This document shows positions 1-8,283 of a DNA stretch of 18,698 bases, one piece after another (the stretch's first letter is position 1; each line of letters starts with the position of its first letter). The notes beneath the pieces were generated by a model, which ran no database searches, was not told the origin of the DNA, and worked only from the letters and a program-made list of their open reading frames with translations. The stretch lies in the NCBI GenBank assembly GCA_022592445.1, contig JABYQR010000575.1:1-18698 (forward strand), read 5' to 3'. This stretch comes from Cytidiella melzeri (taxonomy: Eukaryota; Basidiomycota; Agaricomycetes; Polyporales; Irpicaceae). A program made the translations under genes and the position numbers.

Positions 1-489
1 GAAGATTGTTTGACTTGCGTCTTCTTCTTAATGGTGTTGAATTATGTTACATAGTCTAGATACAATTTGGTAAACTGCAGGAGCAGAGCTACAAGTGATT
101 TTGTTATTGATAGCAAATTGAATAAATCATATAGCATGAAATAGTTAATTGCACCTGTGACTTTGTTTTCACAAAGAACCTTAGTAAACAGTTCTGTGCC
201 TGGTAAGGACCTTGCCAAGCTGTCTGGTCATCAATATTGATTGTATTACAGGCATTTGCTATTGGTGACACCTTTGATAGGCAACTTGATCTGGGATAAA
301 GTGACTGTACTACAAATGATAAAGTTGGTTGCGGGAACAGGAGCCATACATTGATGAAGATAGTCACTAATGGTAGCAAGGGGCTCCATCTATCTTGCCA
401 TTAATCTTGTGCAGTGTTCACTGCTGATTCTAGAAAATTACTTGCTTCAAGAATGAAGGGCTTGAGGGTGTCTCATTGGATCAATTCCC
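1..489. other. AT-rich flank, no gene seen
   Basis: This stretch is AT-rich and carries no reading frame with codon structure or a recognisable motif. The only long frame, on the minus strand at 104-379, is low-complexity in composition and has no family resemblance that I can see. It lies next to the left half of the minisatellite and probably belongs to the same old intergenic DNA as 10391-11060, which has a similar base composition. Confidence 0.5.
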
Positions 490-679
490 GAAACATGTTA
501 CATGTGTCCTGCTGATGTCTGCACTGCCTCACCCCCATTGGAGCTGCCACAGGCTGGGTTCTGATTGTAACTCCTGCTTATAGAGCAACTAGTGGTTGTG
601 AACCTGTGTGGAAGAATCAAAGGCAGTGCTCTATGGTAATGCAACCACGTCCTGTTGATCTGAACTACATCAGCCCCAC
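490..679. repeat. Left part of interrupted minisatellite array
   Basis: One full unit begins near 541 (GAGCTGCCACAGGCTGGG) and runs to the insertion point at 679. The end of a preceding unit (CTGCCTCACCCCCATTGG) is visible at 521-540. The same unit recurs six times at 9598-10390, with shared anchors such as CTGATTGTAACTCCTGCTTA and CAACCACGTCCTGTTGAT. The array was therefore continuous before two nested insertions separated its halves by about 8.9 kb. Confidence 0.8.
675..679. repeat. Target-site duplication CCCAC, left copy
   Basis: CCCAC lies immediately before the left end of the solo-LTR-like element and recurs at 9593-9597 immediately after its right end. Removing the insertion and one copy of CCCAC restores a minisatellite junction (CAGCCCCAC then TAGAACTGCC), which matches an intact unit junction at 10131-10147. 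Confidence 0.75.
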
Positions 680-721
680 TATTACGATCCGATCGGATCA
701 CGTGATCAGCACCGGACATCT
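680..721 (+). mobile_element. Solo LTR, left fragment (split by gypsy insertion)
   Basis: The fragment starts TATTACGATCCGATCGG and is continued at 9013-9592, where the element ends CTTAACA. The terminal pair TATTA/TAACA is the usual LTR inverted end TGTTA/TAACA with one G-to-A change. The two pieces sum to about 622 bp and are bounded by the CCCAC duplication. The 5-bp duplication and TGTTA-type ends fit an LTR, perhaps of a Ty1/copia-type element, but no internal region is present, so the superfamily is an inference. The last five bases are also the target duplication of the gypsy insertion. Confidence 0.65.
717..721. repeat. Target-site duplication CATCT, left copy
   Basis: CATCT directly precedes the TGTAACAG start of the left gypsy LTR and recurs at 9008-9012 directly after the right LTR. 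A perfect 5-bp duplication on an 8.3-kb element shows that both ends come from one integration event and that no later recombination has replaced either flank. Confidence 0.92.
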
Positions 722-856
722 TGTAACAGTAAGGTTACTACTCACCAGATAAGTTGATAAACTTGGGGAGATAGTGTGTGATAGAGAGTTAGAGTGGTGG
801 TGAGCGAAGTACTGGTGGGTACTGAGTAGTCCTGGTTCAACAGAGTGGATAAGACT

Positions 857-891
857 GAGGGGATATGCCCTCAGGAGTGCCTCTATATATA
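857..891 (-). promoter_or_regulatory. TATA box and inferred start, 3' LTR copy
   Basis: TATATATA at 891-884 on the minus strand lies 34 nt before CAGTCTTATCCA, which begins at 857. This mirrors the arrangement in the 5' LTR. In a 3' LTR the promoter would fire outward into the left flank. Confidence 0.6.
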
Positions 892-1253
892 CATGAAGGG
901 GAGGACCCCAGGTACTACCTTAAGACCCCTAATACCTACATGAGTAAGCGAAGTAATCTACCTTACTAAGCATGCCCTATGCCCTAGTGGTGCCACTTCA
1001 ATAATCAACCAATAGCAATTGTCCCCATGACCTGACCCCATGACCCAGCTCCAAGGCTAGACTTGTTCTAGCTTGTTCTAAGACAAGGCTAGACTTTTCC
1101 AGAAGGTTCCAAGAACTATGACATCATCTAATGGAATGTTCTATGCTATGACATCATAGTTCCAGCATGTTCCACAATGTTCCAGAGAGTTCTATCATGT
1201 GATACACAGATAAGGAAAGGAGCGCATCAGCGCATCAATTGATAGGCACTGAG

Positions 1254-1355
1254 AATAAGCGCCAGAATAGGCGCCTGATAAGCGCCAGATAAGCGCTGGA
1301 TAAGCGCCTAAATAGACGCCGGATAAGCGCTGGATAAGCGCTTGACAAGCGCTTA
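1254..1355 (-). repeat. GCGC-rich tandem motif array in U3 (3' LTR)
   Basis: About nine or ten units near 10 bp long, built on ATAAGCGCC or ATAAGCGCTGG, with embedded palindromes GGCGCC and AGCGCT. The array lies in U3, upstream of the TATA box in transcript direction, where enhancers or regulator-binding sites are expected. The same motif occurs in the U3 of the second element near 16533-16560. Confidence 0.7.
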
Positions 1356-1420
1356 AATATTCCCAATAATACCGTTGCCTGGTAAGGCAAGTCTTGTAGA
1401 AACATTGAAAATCTGTAACA

Positions 1421-1430
1421 TTACCCCCCC
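1421..1430 (-). promoter_or_regulatory. Polypurine tract (plus-strand primer)
   Basis: On the minus strand this reads GGGGGGGTAA, immediately before the LTR start TGTTACAG. A purine run abutting the 3' LTR is the normal plus-strand DNA primer of LTR retrotransposons. The second element has an equivalent AGGAGGGGGGTAA at the same position relative to its LTR. Confidence 0.85.
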
Positions 1431-1655
1431 TTCTTGCTTTGAACTCCGTGCAAAGAGTTTTGAACGAACACCTTGGTCATTGAGTCCACTTTTCACCATT
1501 GTCAAGAGGGTGCCTAAGCAGTTCCAAGTGACTCTAGCGGCTTCTACCGATGCCCCTGACGGGGTTCACACCTCATTGGCTGATGGTAGTCTAGTCTGTA
1601 CCCTCCTCGGTTGCGTCATTGGATCGTGGATGATCCTTGGTGTGTTGTTCGTGAC

Positions 1656-2965
1656 TTATACACAGTAAATCGTAGCTGAGCGTATAGCTTGGGGATGATC
1701 GTCGTAGAATTTCTTGATCGCTTCTTGAGCGTGCGTGATGTTTTCTACAGGTTCCCACGTGTTGTCGTTCGGTCCGTAGCCTTTCCAGCGTATGTAATAC
1801 TGAAGCTTTTTGGCATGACCTGTACGTCTCGACTTGAGAATCTTCTCGACTTCGTATTCTTCTTCTCCGTCGATGATATCTGGCGGAGGCATCTCCAGCT
1901 TTTGGCCTTCGAATTCAGGTTCGTTATACGGTACCAACTTGCTTGCATGGAATACAGGGTGTATCCTTGGTGAACGTTCGGGCCATTCCAGTCTGAATGT
2001 GACCGGCGAGAGCTTTTCAGCAATCTTGAATGGGCCGTAGTACTTGGCTGACAGCTTATGTCCAGATTTTTGGTAGTCTCTCAGATCTAGCATGACCTGA
2101 TCGCCTTCGTTGAAGGGAACCTTCTGAACGTGCTTGTCATAGTACCACTTCATGCGTTCAGCCGCAAGTTGTAACGCCGCCTTAGCATGCTCTTGAGCTT
2201 GCAAGCGGTTCCACATGATGTCATTCATATCAGACCTTTTCAGGTCCTTAGTGAGCGTTGGACCAGCTCTAGGGTGTCTGCCGTATTTGAGGTAAAAAGG
2301 CGAGTGCTTAGTTCCCTCGTGCGCTGCATTGTTGTATGCGAACTCAGCCGAGCTGAGCAATCTAGCCCAGTCGTCGTGTAGTTGATCAACGTAACAACGC
2401 AGGTACTGTTCGAGCGTTTGATTAACTCGTTCAGTTTGACCATCAGTCTGCGGATGATATGCAGTAGTCATCGTAGATTCTATCCCTAGCATTTTACACC
2501 ATTCCTGGAATAAATCTGCTGCGAATTGTGGACCTCGGTCGGAAATGATTTGCAAAGGTAACCCGTGAAGGGTCCAGACTCTCTCGTAGAGTAGAGCTGC
2601 AAGATCTTTGCCGAGAACTCGTTTACGATAGGGAAGAAGTGCGCCCTTTTAGTAGGCGGTCTACGACTACGCAGATAGCATTGAAGCCATCAGACTCCGG
2701 TAACTGAGTAATCAAGTCGACAGTCATGATATCCCATGGTTCGGCCGGAACCGGATTAGGGATGAGTGGTCCATAAGGCTGTTGCGGACGAGTCTCATCC
2801 GCTGACATGTGTCACAGCCTGTCACGTATTTCTTGACATCAGTGGTTAAACCTGGCCACCAGTAGTTTCTCGAGATCAGTTCGTACGTTTTCCATCTGCC
2901 AGGATGTCCGGCAGAAGGTAGATCGTGATGCATCTGGATGATTTGGCGTCTCAGATCTAATTTCT
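1656..2965 (-). pseudogene. pol segment: integrase with C-terminal chromodomain
   Basis: The integrase inserts the cDNA into the chromosome. The HHCC zinc-binding part is visible (MHHDLPSAGHPGRWKTYELI, then CDTCQRM near 2806). The core has the first Asp in MTVDLITQLP, the second in IISDRGPQF and Glu in GQTERVNQ, with 35 residues between the last two (DD35E). A GPF/IHPVFH-type region follows, then a chromodomain at about 1856-1692 (YEVEKIL, RWKGYGPNDNTWEP). Chromodomains guide chromovirus integration to marked chromatin. The zinc region and first half of the core are broken by frameshifts near 2803, 2650 and 2608; from 2600 to 1656 the frame is intact. Confidence 0.93.
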
Positions 2966-4598
2966 ATCTTTGGGGATGTAGACTTTTCCACGGTATAGGA
3001 GTAATCCGTTCTCAAAATTCCATTCCTCTAGTGATTTCTTGAACTCCCTAGGACCAGAGTTAAGTAACTGCTGATAGTCCTTGGTAACTTTGTCGTTCAT
3101 GAGTGCTTCCTTGACCCGTCTTAGGATTTCATCATCGTTGATAGGCGAGTCATGAGAGTTTTCGATAGCAGAGATGGCAAAAAACTCGGGTTTAAGGAGA
3201 ATTTTGTCCTCGTTATCGGAATTTACCCCCTCTTCATGATCTGGCCTCCTGGACAGAGGATCTGCGGTAAGCATGGTCTTTCCGGGTTTGTGCCGGAGCA
3301 CGAAATTAAATCGCGTGAGGTATAACGCCCATTGCGCTTGTCTCCGAGTCAGCTTCTGGGCATTCCTGAAATATGTCAGGTTTTGGTGATCCGACCATAT
3401 TTCTACGGTAATCGGATGTCCCTCCAGATGTTGACGATACTCTTCCAGGGCCGGATAATAGCCAACAACTCTTTATCGTATATCTCATAATTACGTTCAT
3501 GGACGTTGAGTGATTTAGAGTAGAAGGCTACTGGATGCCACAGCTTGTCAGCTGGGTCCAGTTGTGATAATACCGCTCCTGTAGCAAAGTCGCTAGCGTC
3601 TGTTTCCAGACGGAAAGGGTTTTCGTCATCTGGTATCCTCAGAATGGGTGCTGACGTAAAAGCCTGTTTCAGACTTTGGAAGGCCTGTTCCTGAGCATCT
3701 TTCCAGATCCAGGGTTGGTCCTTCTTTGTCAGAATAGTGAGCGGTTTCGCATGTTTAGCAAAGTCCTTGATGAAACGCCGATAGAAGTTGGCGAAGCCTA
3801 AGAAGGCTTGGACTTGCTTAACCTTTTCAGGTCGCGGCCACTCAGTAACTCCGGTGAGTTTGGCTGGATCCATCTCGATATGTCCGTGAGAAATGATCAT
3901 GCCTAGGTACTCAATGCGATCTTTTTCAAAAAAGCATTTTTCCGGTTTGGCAAATAGATCGTTCTCGCGTAGACGCTTGAGCACTTCCTGTGTGATGCGA
4001 CGGTTTTCCTTCTTGTCTTCAGTGAAGATGAGGATGTCGTCGAGATACACCATGACATGTCCTTCTAAGATCAAATCACTCAGAATTTCATTCATCATGG
4101 CTTGGAACGTCGCAGGTGCATTGCTGAAACCGAATACATCACCTTGGCTTCGAAAAGGCCACGGTGTGTGATGAACGCCGTCTTCCATTCGTCACCCTTT
4201 CGGATGCGAACGTTATTGTATCCCCATCTAAGATCAATCTTTGAGAAGACCTTAGCCTTGCTTAACGAATTGATTAAATCGTTGATGCGAGGTATGGGGT
4301 ACCGGTTTTTCACCGTGATGTCGTTCAGTTTTCGGTAGTCTTGCACAAGGCGCAACGAGCCATCTTTCTTCTTGACGAAGAACACAGGTGCTGCAATTGG
4401 ACTTTTCGATTTGCGGATGTAACCTTTTCGGAGTTCCTCTTCGATCCATTGATCTAGAGAATTCTTTTCCATTGGAGACAGCGGGTATAGTTTAGCTGCT
4501 TTGGGAAGGGAGGCACCTTCCTCAAATTCGATCGCGTGATCGTACGGTTTGCGTAACGGCATGCGCTCTGATTTTTTCCTTTGAAAAGACGTCACCAA
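2957..4598 (-). pseudogene. pol segment: reverse transcriptase and RNase H
   Basis: RT copies the element RNA and RNase H removes RNA from the hybrid. Visible RT motifs in order: [34 protein letters not shown] (first catalytic Asp), [11 protein letters not shown], and YLDD at 4047-4036 (the catalytic pair). RNase H follows, with FRLETDASDFATGAVLSQ, then YDKELLAI, then WSDHQNLTYF near 3395-3366. Two frameshifts fall inside: near 4135, just before [10 protein letters not shown], and near 3450, where CGGCCC stands in place of an expected CGGGCCC. The segment after RNase H ends YIPKD at about 2965, where another frameshift interrupts the join to the integrase zinc-binding region. Confidence 0.92.
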
Positions 4599-5301
4599 AT
4601 TCCCAAAGATATTTCGGCACTAATGGCTTCCAATTGACGGACTCTTGTTCGTCAAAGCCGTCTTCAAAGCCCTCATCTTCCGTTCCAGAAAGTTCAGCGA
4701 TTATTTCCGCTATTTCTTGGTCTTCTGGATCGTCTAAGTTGATCCAGTGGATGTGGTTGTCTGACACCAAACATCCCTTAGGTAACTCAAGCTCATCGAT
4801 CTCTTCTTGAGTTACAGTGATGTTTTTACGAGCTCTTGGGGCACAGAGTTCAGGACATCTGGTAAATCTCCACTCGCCATTTGCCCAATCTATCTCCGGA
4901 TTGTGGCGGCGTAAGAAGGGAATCCCGATAATCATTTGTTTACTACCGAGGTCAGTGACGAGCATGTGTTGTCTTGCTCGGTGCGAACCTATTTCTAGGT
5001 ATGCACGTACTGAGTGAGTGATTTGACCATCTTTATTGGGAGTGCCGTCGACGTTGATGACGTTAAACGGTGATGCCAGTTGATTTGTTACCAGATTGTT
5101 ACTTTCAACCACTGACTTACTGATGAACGTGGTTGTGGCTCCTGAATCTACCAGAGCTTCGACCTGCACTTTCTTTCCATGTACCCAAATTGTAACCGGT
5201 AGAAAAAATGAATTCTTTGAACGCGCTACATTTTTGACAGTATCTACGGTACAAAGATCGAGGGTATCAGGGCCTAAGCGTTCATGTTCGCAGGGAGTCA
5301 C
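4522..5301 (-). pseudogene. pol segment: aspartic protease
   Basis: This frame continues in -1 phase from gag. The retropepsin active site is DSGATTTFI (DSGA at 5148-5137), followed about 70 residues later by an IIGIPFL flap or C-terminal motif of the kind seen in Ty3/gypsy proteases. The enzyme would mature the Gag and Gag-Pol polyproteins. An acidic linker follows. The frame then ends in nonsense because of an extra or missing base in the six-T run at 4572-4577; the similarity continues in another frame ([11 protein letters not shown]), the usual lead-in to RT. Confidence 0.9.
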
Positions 5302-5319
5302 ATGACGCTTTGGAAAAAA
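5276..5319 (-). promoter_or_regulatory. -1 ribosomal frameshift cassette between gag and pol
   Basis: On the minus strand the heptamer T TTT TTC (5319-5313) sits in gag reading phase as X XXY YYZ, 13 nt before the gag stop TGA (5300-5298). Two bases later an 11-bp stem begins: AAGCGTCATGT (5310-5300) pairs with ACATGAACGCTT (5287-5276), leaving one bulged A and a 12-nt loop. Pol lies exactly in the -1 frame and is open from this point. This is the standard layout of a slippery site plus stimulatory structure. The 2-nt spacer is shorter than usual, but melting of the two lower A-U pairs would lengthen it. Confidence 0.75.
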
Positions 5320-6762
5320 TCCTTGCCCTTGGTCGGCTTTTTCCCTTTACCCTTGTCAGGGGACGGGTGAGGAGTCGAAGGTTCATCATCTTCCGTTGGA
5401 ACCTCCTCGATGTGAGCCGCCAACTCTAGGCGCGCGGTATTAACATTTTTTGTTTTTGACGACAAGGCTTTAGGGGTATCTGCCTCGCTGTCCGTTCCTG
5501 AGTCCTCGGCATCTGCTGCCCGAATCTTCTTCGGCGCCAAAGACTTTCCATCCTTCTTCACCTCCTTCTTCTTTTCATCGGGCTTCTTCTTCAGGCCGTT
5601 GAGGTTGCACTCATCCGTATTGTGTCCTTTCGACTTATGTATGTGGCAGAACTTTTCCGACTTTTCAGTTGCGTTCACCTCCTTGCCTTTGCCCTTGTTC
5701 CGCTTATCGTTCTTCTTCTTCTTCTTATCCGCAGCGTCCACCTCCATAGGAGTGGACGTATCCTTTTCCTTTGCAAAGATCTGGCCTTGTGCTTTCTCTG
5801 GATATACCTTTTTGTGGATGTCCAGCAAGAGGTCGAGGAACTGCGGCCAAGTCGTCGGAATTTGATTTTCATCTTTCCCAATCATGACAAGTCGCATGTC
5901 TTTCTCGATGACGTGCTTGAGCTTGTGGATAAGCAAGTCGTCCTCGTATCCAGAAAGCCTGCCAAGCGTATGGAAGCGTTCCGCGTACTCGACGAAGTTC
6001 TTGTGTGCCAGATCCGTGTTATTGAACAAGGCGTTAAGCTCCTTTCGAGCGCCCTCCTTGTCATCCCGTTGACCGTATTGTACCTTGAGCTCGTTCTCGA
6101 ACTCTTCCCACGTTCCGATTGTCTGACCCTTCGTCAGCTTCTTGATCCACGGCTCCATGTATTGAGCCGCCGCGCCTGAGAGCCGGTTCATCGCGACGGC
6201 AATACGTCGCCTGTGAGTAGCAACATTCTCGTGGACAAGCCACAGAGAGATTTTGTTCAACCACTCGTTGAACTTGACCTTGCCGTCAGTGCCGTTGAAC
6301 TCCGGGGGTTCGCCAATCTTGGGCTGGCGCGAGGATCCTCCTTGTCCTTGAGACAAGGGAAGCTGGTTGATCTGGTTGACCACATTTGTGATCGTTGTTT
6401 TGACCATATCTAGGTCAGTGTCCATCCGCTGGACTTGGGTGTCAGCAGCAGACTGCGAATATAGGTCTTGAGCGACCTTATCGACGTATTCCTGGAGGTT
6501 ATCCTCCAGGAGAGACAGCTGGTTGTTCCAGATAAGAACCATTTGATTCATCATGTTGTGGACGATGGCAGCAGTTGCTCCTCCTTCAACCGTACGAGTA
6601 AAGGCCCTTTGGGCCGTGTTCAGGTTGTGGAAAATATGCTGCTCAAAGTTTTCCACCGAAGGGTTGTAAACAATTGGCGTGATCTTGCCAAAAGTTACAG
6701 AGTGGTGAGGTGAGAGGCAGCAGCGGGGGCAGCGTTGGATCCGGCGTTAATTGAGTGGCCAT
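5298..6762 (-). pseudogene. gag: Gag capsid-nucleocapsid protein, one frameshift near N-terminus
   Basis: Structural protein of the virus-like particle. The main frame (6656-5298, 452 codons) holds a retrotransposon Gag domain at about residues 125-285 (FNEWLNKISLWL, WEEFENELKVQYG, FVEYAERFHTLGRLSGY). It is followed by a Lys-rich stretch, a nucleocapsid zinc knuckle at residues 337-350 with C-H-H-C ligands (CHIHKSKGHNTDEC, spacing C-x2-H-x4-H-x4-C), and a Lys/Asp/Glu-rich tail. The first ATG is at 6762 (MATQLTPDPTLPP), but it is in another frame; similarity in style resumes as TFGKITPIVYNP near 6690, implying a one-base frameshift at about 6690-6700. The C-terminus overlaps the frameshift cassette leading to pol. 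Confidence 0.9.
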
Positions 6763-6931
6763 TGCTTCTAATTTCTTAGTTAGCAAAGGATAAGCGAAAT
6801 ACTATTTCTAGTATAAGAAGAAGAGAAACACCACTTTTCACACATTGAACTCTTGTCAGAGTTGTTTTCACACATTAAATCCTTTTCAGGAAGTTGTCAC
6901 CAAGTAAAATGAGGCTTGTCAGCCCATAATT
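6763..6931. other. Spacer between ORF0 and gag
   Basis: This AT-rich gap of about 170 nt has no reading frame. It contains AACTCTTGTCAGAGTT near 6846-6861, a short hairpin with a 5-bp stem, and a repeated TTCACACATT (6837-6846 and 6867-6876). It separates the ORF0 stop from the first gag ATG, so gag would need internal initiation, reinitiation or splicing from an ORF0-containing RNA. Confidence 0.45.
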
Positions 6932-7708
6932 TTATTCCATTTCCGCATATACAAAGGCGTTCATATCAAACAGTCCTTCTAGTAGCTCTAAGATGTAACC
7001 CCATCTCTGATGTATATCCACAAAACTAATCCTTCCTAAACTCTTCAAGTCCTTTTTCAACATCCTCCATTCCCTATTCGTCATCTTGTCCGTGTGATTC
7101 TCCTTAACCACTGTTCAACCATGAATACACGGCCGATCAGCAGCTGGGCTTTCTCCCTACGAGTGTTGAGCTGGTGGTTAGATGATTGCCCATCACTCGA
7201 GAAGGAGGCGTCCAGCTTCTTGAGCACAGGTTCTAGCCTTTGACAGGCAGCTGTGATCATCGGTTCGAACTCCTCTTGACGAAGTATCAACTTCGTTTTA
7301 CGGAAGTGGAGAGAAGCGGGGAGTGGAGTGGGAGTGGGATGAAAGCGCGTTGGTTGCGCTCTTCAATACGCTGGAGAAGAGAAAGCTTTTCAGCTTCCTG
7401 CTTCTCTTGCTTCTCGATACGATCGAGAAGGCTGAGTTGAGACATGAGATGAGAGACCTGTCTCATGCGAGCCTGGTTCTCTGCATGCTCAATGGTGGTA
7501 CAGCCTGCTCCTCGAGGTCAATCCTCTTGATGAGAGGCTTGTTGTCGGGGTATTTGAGCCGGCGAGGCTTGCCAGCGTCTTTGAACTTGTCGAGTGTCTC
7601 CTTGGAGACTGTGAGGCTTTCTTGAAGTCCAGTGACTTCATTGCGGACGGGAATGGAGTAGGGGGCCTTGCGGCCAGACCTAGCGGCGATGAAACGGGAA
7701 ATCGGCAT
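6932..7708 (-). pseudogene. ORF0: extra upstream reading frame of the gypsy element
   Basis: A coding-like frame of about 258 codons between leader and gag, broken by three frameshifts (near 7500, 7325 and 7115). It starts at ATG 7708 (MPISRFIAARSGRKAPYSIP), goes through KETLDKFKDAGKPRRLKYPD, then a heptad-like Leu/Glu/Lys/Arg stretch (MSQLSLLDRIEKQEKQEAEK, 7433-7374) typical of a coiled coil, then LRQEEFEPMITAACQRLEPV and RREKAQLLIGRVFMVEQW, and ends RWGYILELLEGLFDMNAFVY with TAA at 6934-6932. Each join keeps a continuous protein style. I do not recognise the family. It could be an accessory protein or a duplicated or captured N-terminal structural domain. Most Ty3/gypsy elements lack an ORF here. 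Confidence 0.6.
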
Positions 7709-8271
7709 GGTGACTGTGTGACAGTGTGTGATGAGCTTGACAGCTCAGTGGTGTGCGGAACAAATTCCATAAAGGAGAGGTCCTGTGTGTGCGTGGGGTA
7801 GTGCCGGCGTCGGCCTGGACTCTCTCTCCAGGTCCGGTGGTGTATAGGATCTCCGTCACGGTTCCACCCGTGCGGCAAATGGTTGGCGGATCAGTATTAC
7901 ACTGACCCTAAGTCCGGCCAGAACAAGTTACCCGTCTTCGTGCCTAGGCACTCATGGGCTTCAAGTCCTGTTGTCTAGCTCTTATAACGAGCTGTCTGAC
8001 ACCAGACTCCACTATCGCCTGTGGGGAGGCACACTTTCATCATGTTGGCATAATGCCAACCCCTGCTCTGATCAGCTCTAGGAGCGTCGGGCGAGAGGGT
8101 GATTCAAGTTGTGCGCATCAAGGCAAGGCCTAGACACGACTACCACTTAGAGCCTATGGTCCGGCTACCTCTATTTCTAGAGGATTTGTAGAGGGGCCCA
8201 CGCACAGGCACAAGACCTAGAAGAAAGGGGAAAGAAACCTCCAGCAGTCCAGAGACGTGAGGGAGTAGGGG
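7709..8271. other. 5' leader of the gypsy RNA
   Basis: About 560 nt between the primer-binding site and the first ORF0 ATG. No frame with plausible protein content was found; the long minus-strand frame 7878-7489 overlaps ORF0 in another phase and looks like a shadow. Packaging and dimerisation signals normally lie in this part of the RNA. A perfect hairpin is present at 8044-8060. Confidence 0.5.
8044..8060. other. Perfect 7-bp hairpin in leader
   Basis: GTTGGCA TAA TGCCAAC forms a perfect 7-bp stem with a 3-nt loop. It lies in the untranslated leader, so it could be an RNA structural element. No function can be assigned from sequence alone. Confidence 0.4.
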
Positions 8272-8283
8272 CAGTCTTATCCA
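8272..8283 (-). promoter_or_regulatory. Self-complementary primer-binding site
   Basis: On the minus strand TGGATAAGACTG starts 3 nt after the 5' LTR end (CTGTTACA). It is the exact complement of CAGTCTTATCCA at 8418-8407 inside the same LTR. In the Tf1/sushi group, reverse transcription is primed by the 5' end of the element's own RNA folding back onto the PBS rather than by a tRNA (established for Tf1). Here the 12-nt match begins at the position expected for transcription start, 34 nt after a TATA box. Confidence 0.85.

Larger units (their letters stand above)
722..1420 (-). repeat. 3' LTR of the gypsy element
   Basis: This 699-bp LTR runs on the minus strand from TGTTACAG (1420) to CTGTTACA (722). 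From about 841 to 1420 it aligns to 8402-9007 with about five substitutions and one 26-bp length difference. From 722 to 840 the two LTRs are far less alike, with many substitutions and small indels. That divergent part corresponds to R-U5, downstream of the inferred transcript start at 857. A TATATATA lies at 884-891. Confidence 0.93.
1656..5319 (-). pseudogene. pol: pol polyprotein, frameshifted (PR-RT-RH-INT-chromodomain)
   Basis: Encodes the replication enzymes of the element as a polyprotein, entered from gag by -1 frameshifting at 5313-5319. The domain order protease, RT, RNase H, integrase, chromodomain is the Ty3/gypsy order. I count seven frameshifts, near 4575 (a run of six T on the plus strand), 4135, 3450, 2964, 2803, 2650 and 2608. 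Each joins two segments whose protein similarity continues directly across the shift, and I saw no internal stop in any correct-frame segment. The noncoding tail from 1431 to 1655 separates the pol stop from the polypurine tract. As read, no complete polyprotein can be made. Confidence 0.93.

Noticed and set aside
1375..1668. 97-codon plus-strand frame across the LTR and polypurine tract boundary
   Set aside because: It crosses an LTR edge; a similar start recurs at 8962 from the other LTR but diverges after the LTR end, so it is a chance frame.
5622..6179. 185-codon plus-strand frame opposite gag
   Set aside because: It is the antisense shadow of the Lys/Glu-rich gag frame; its Leu/Val/Phe-rich content follows from reversing gag codons.
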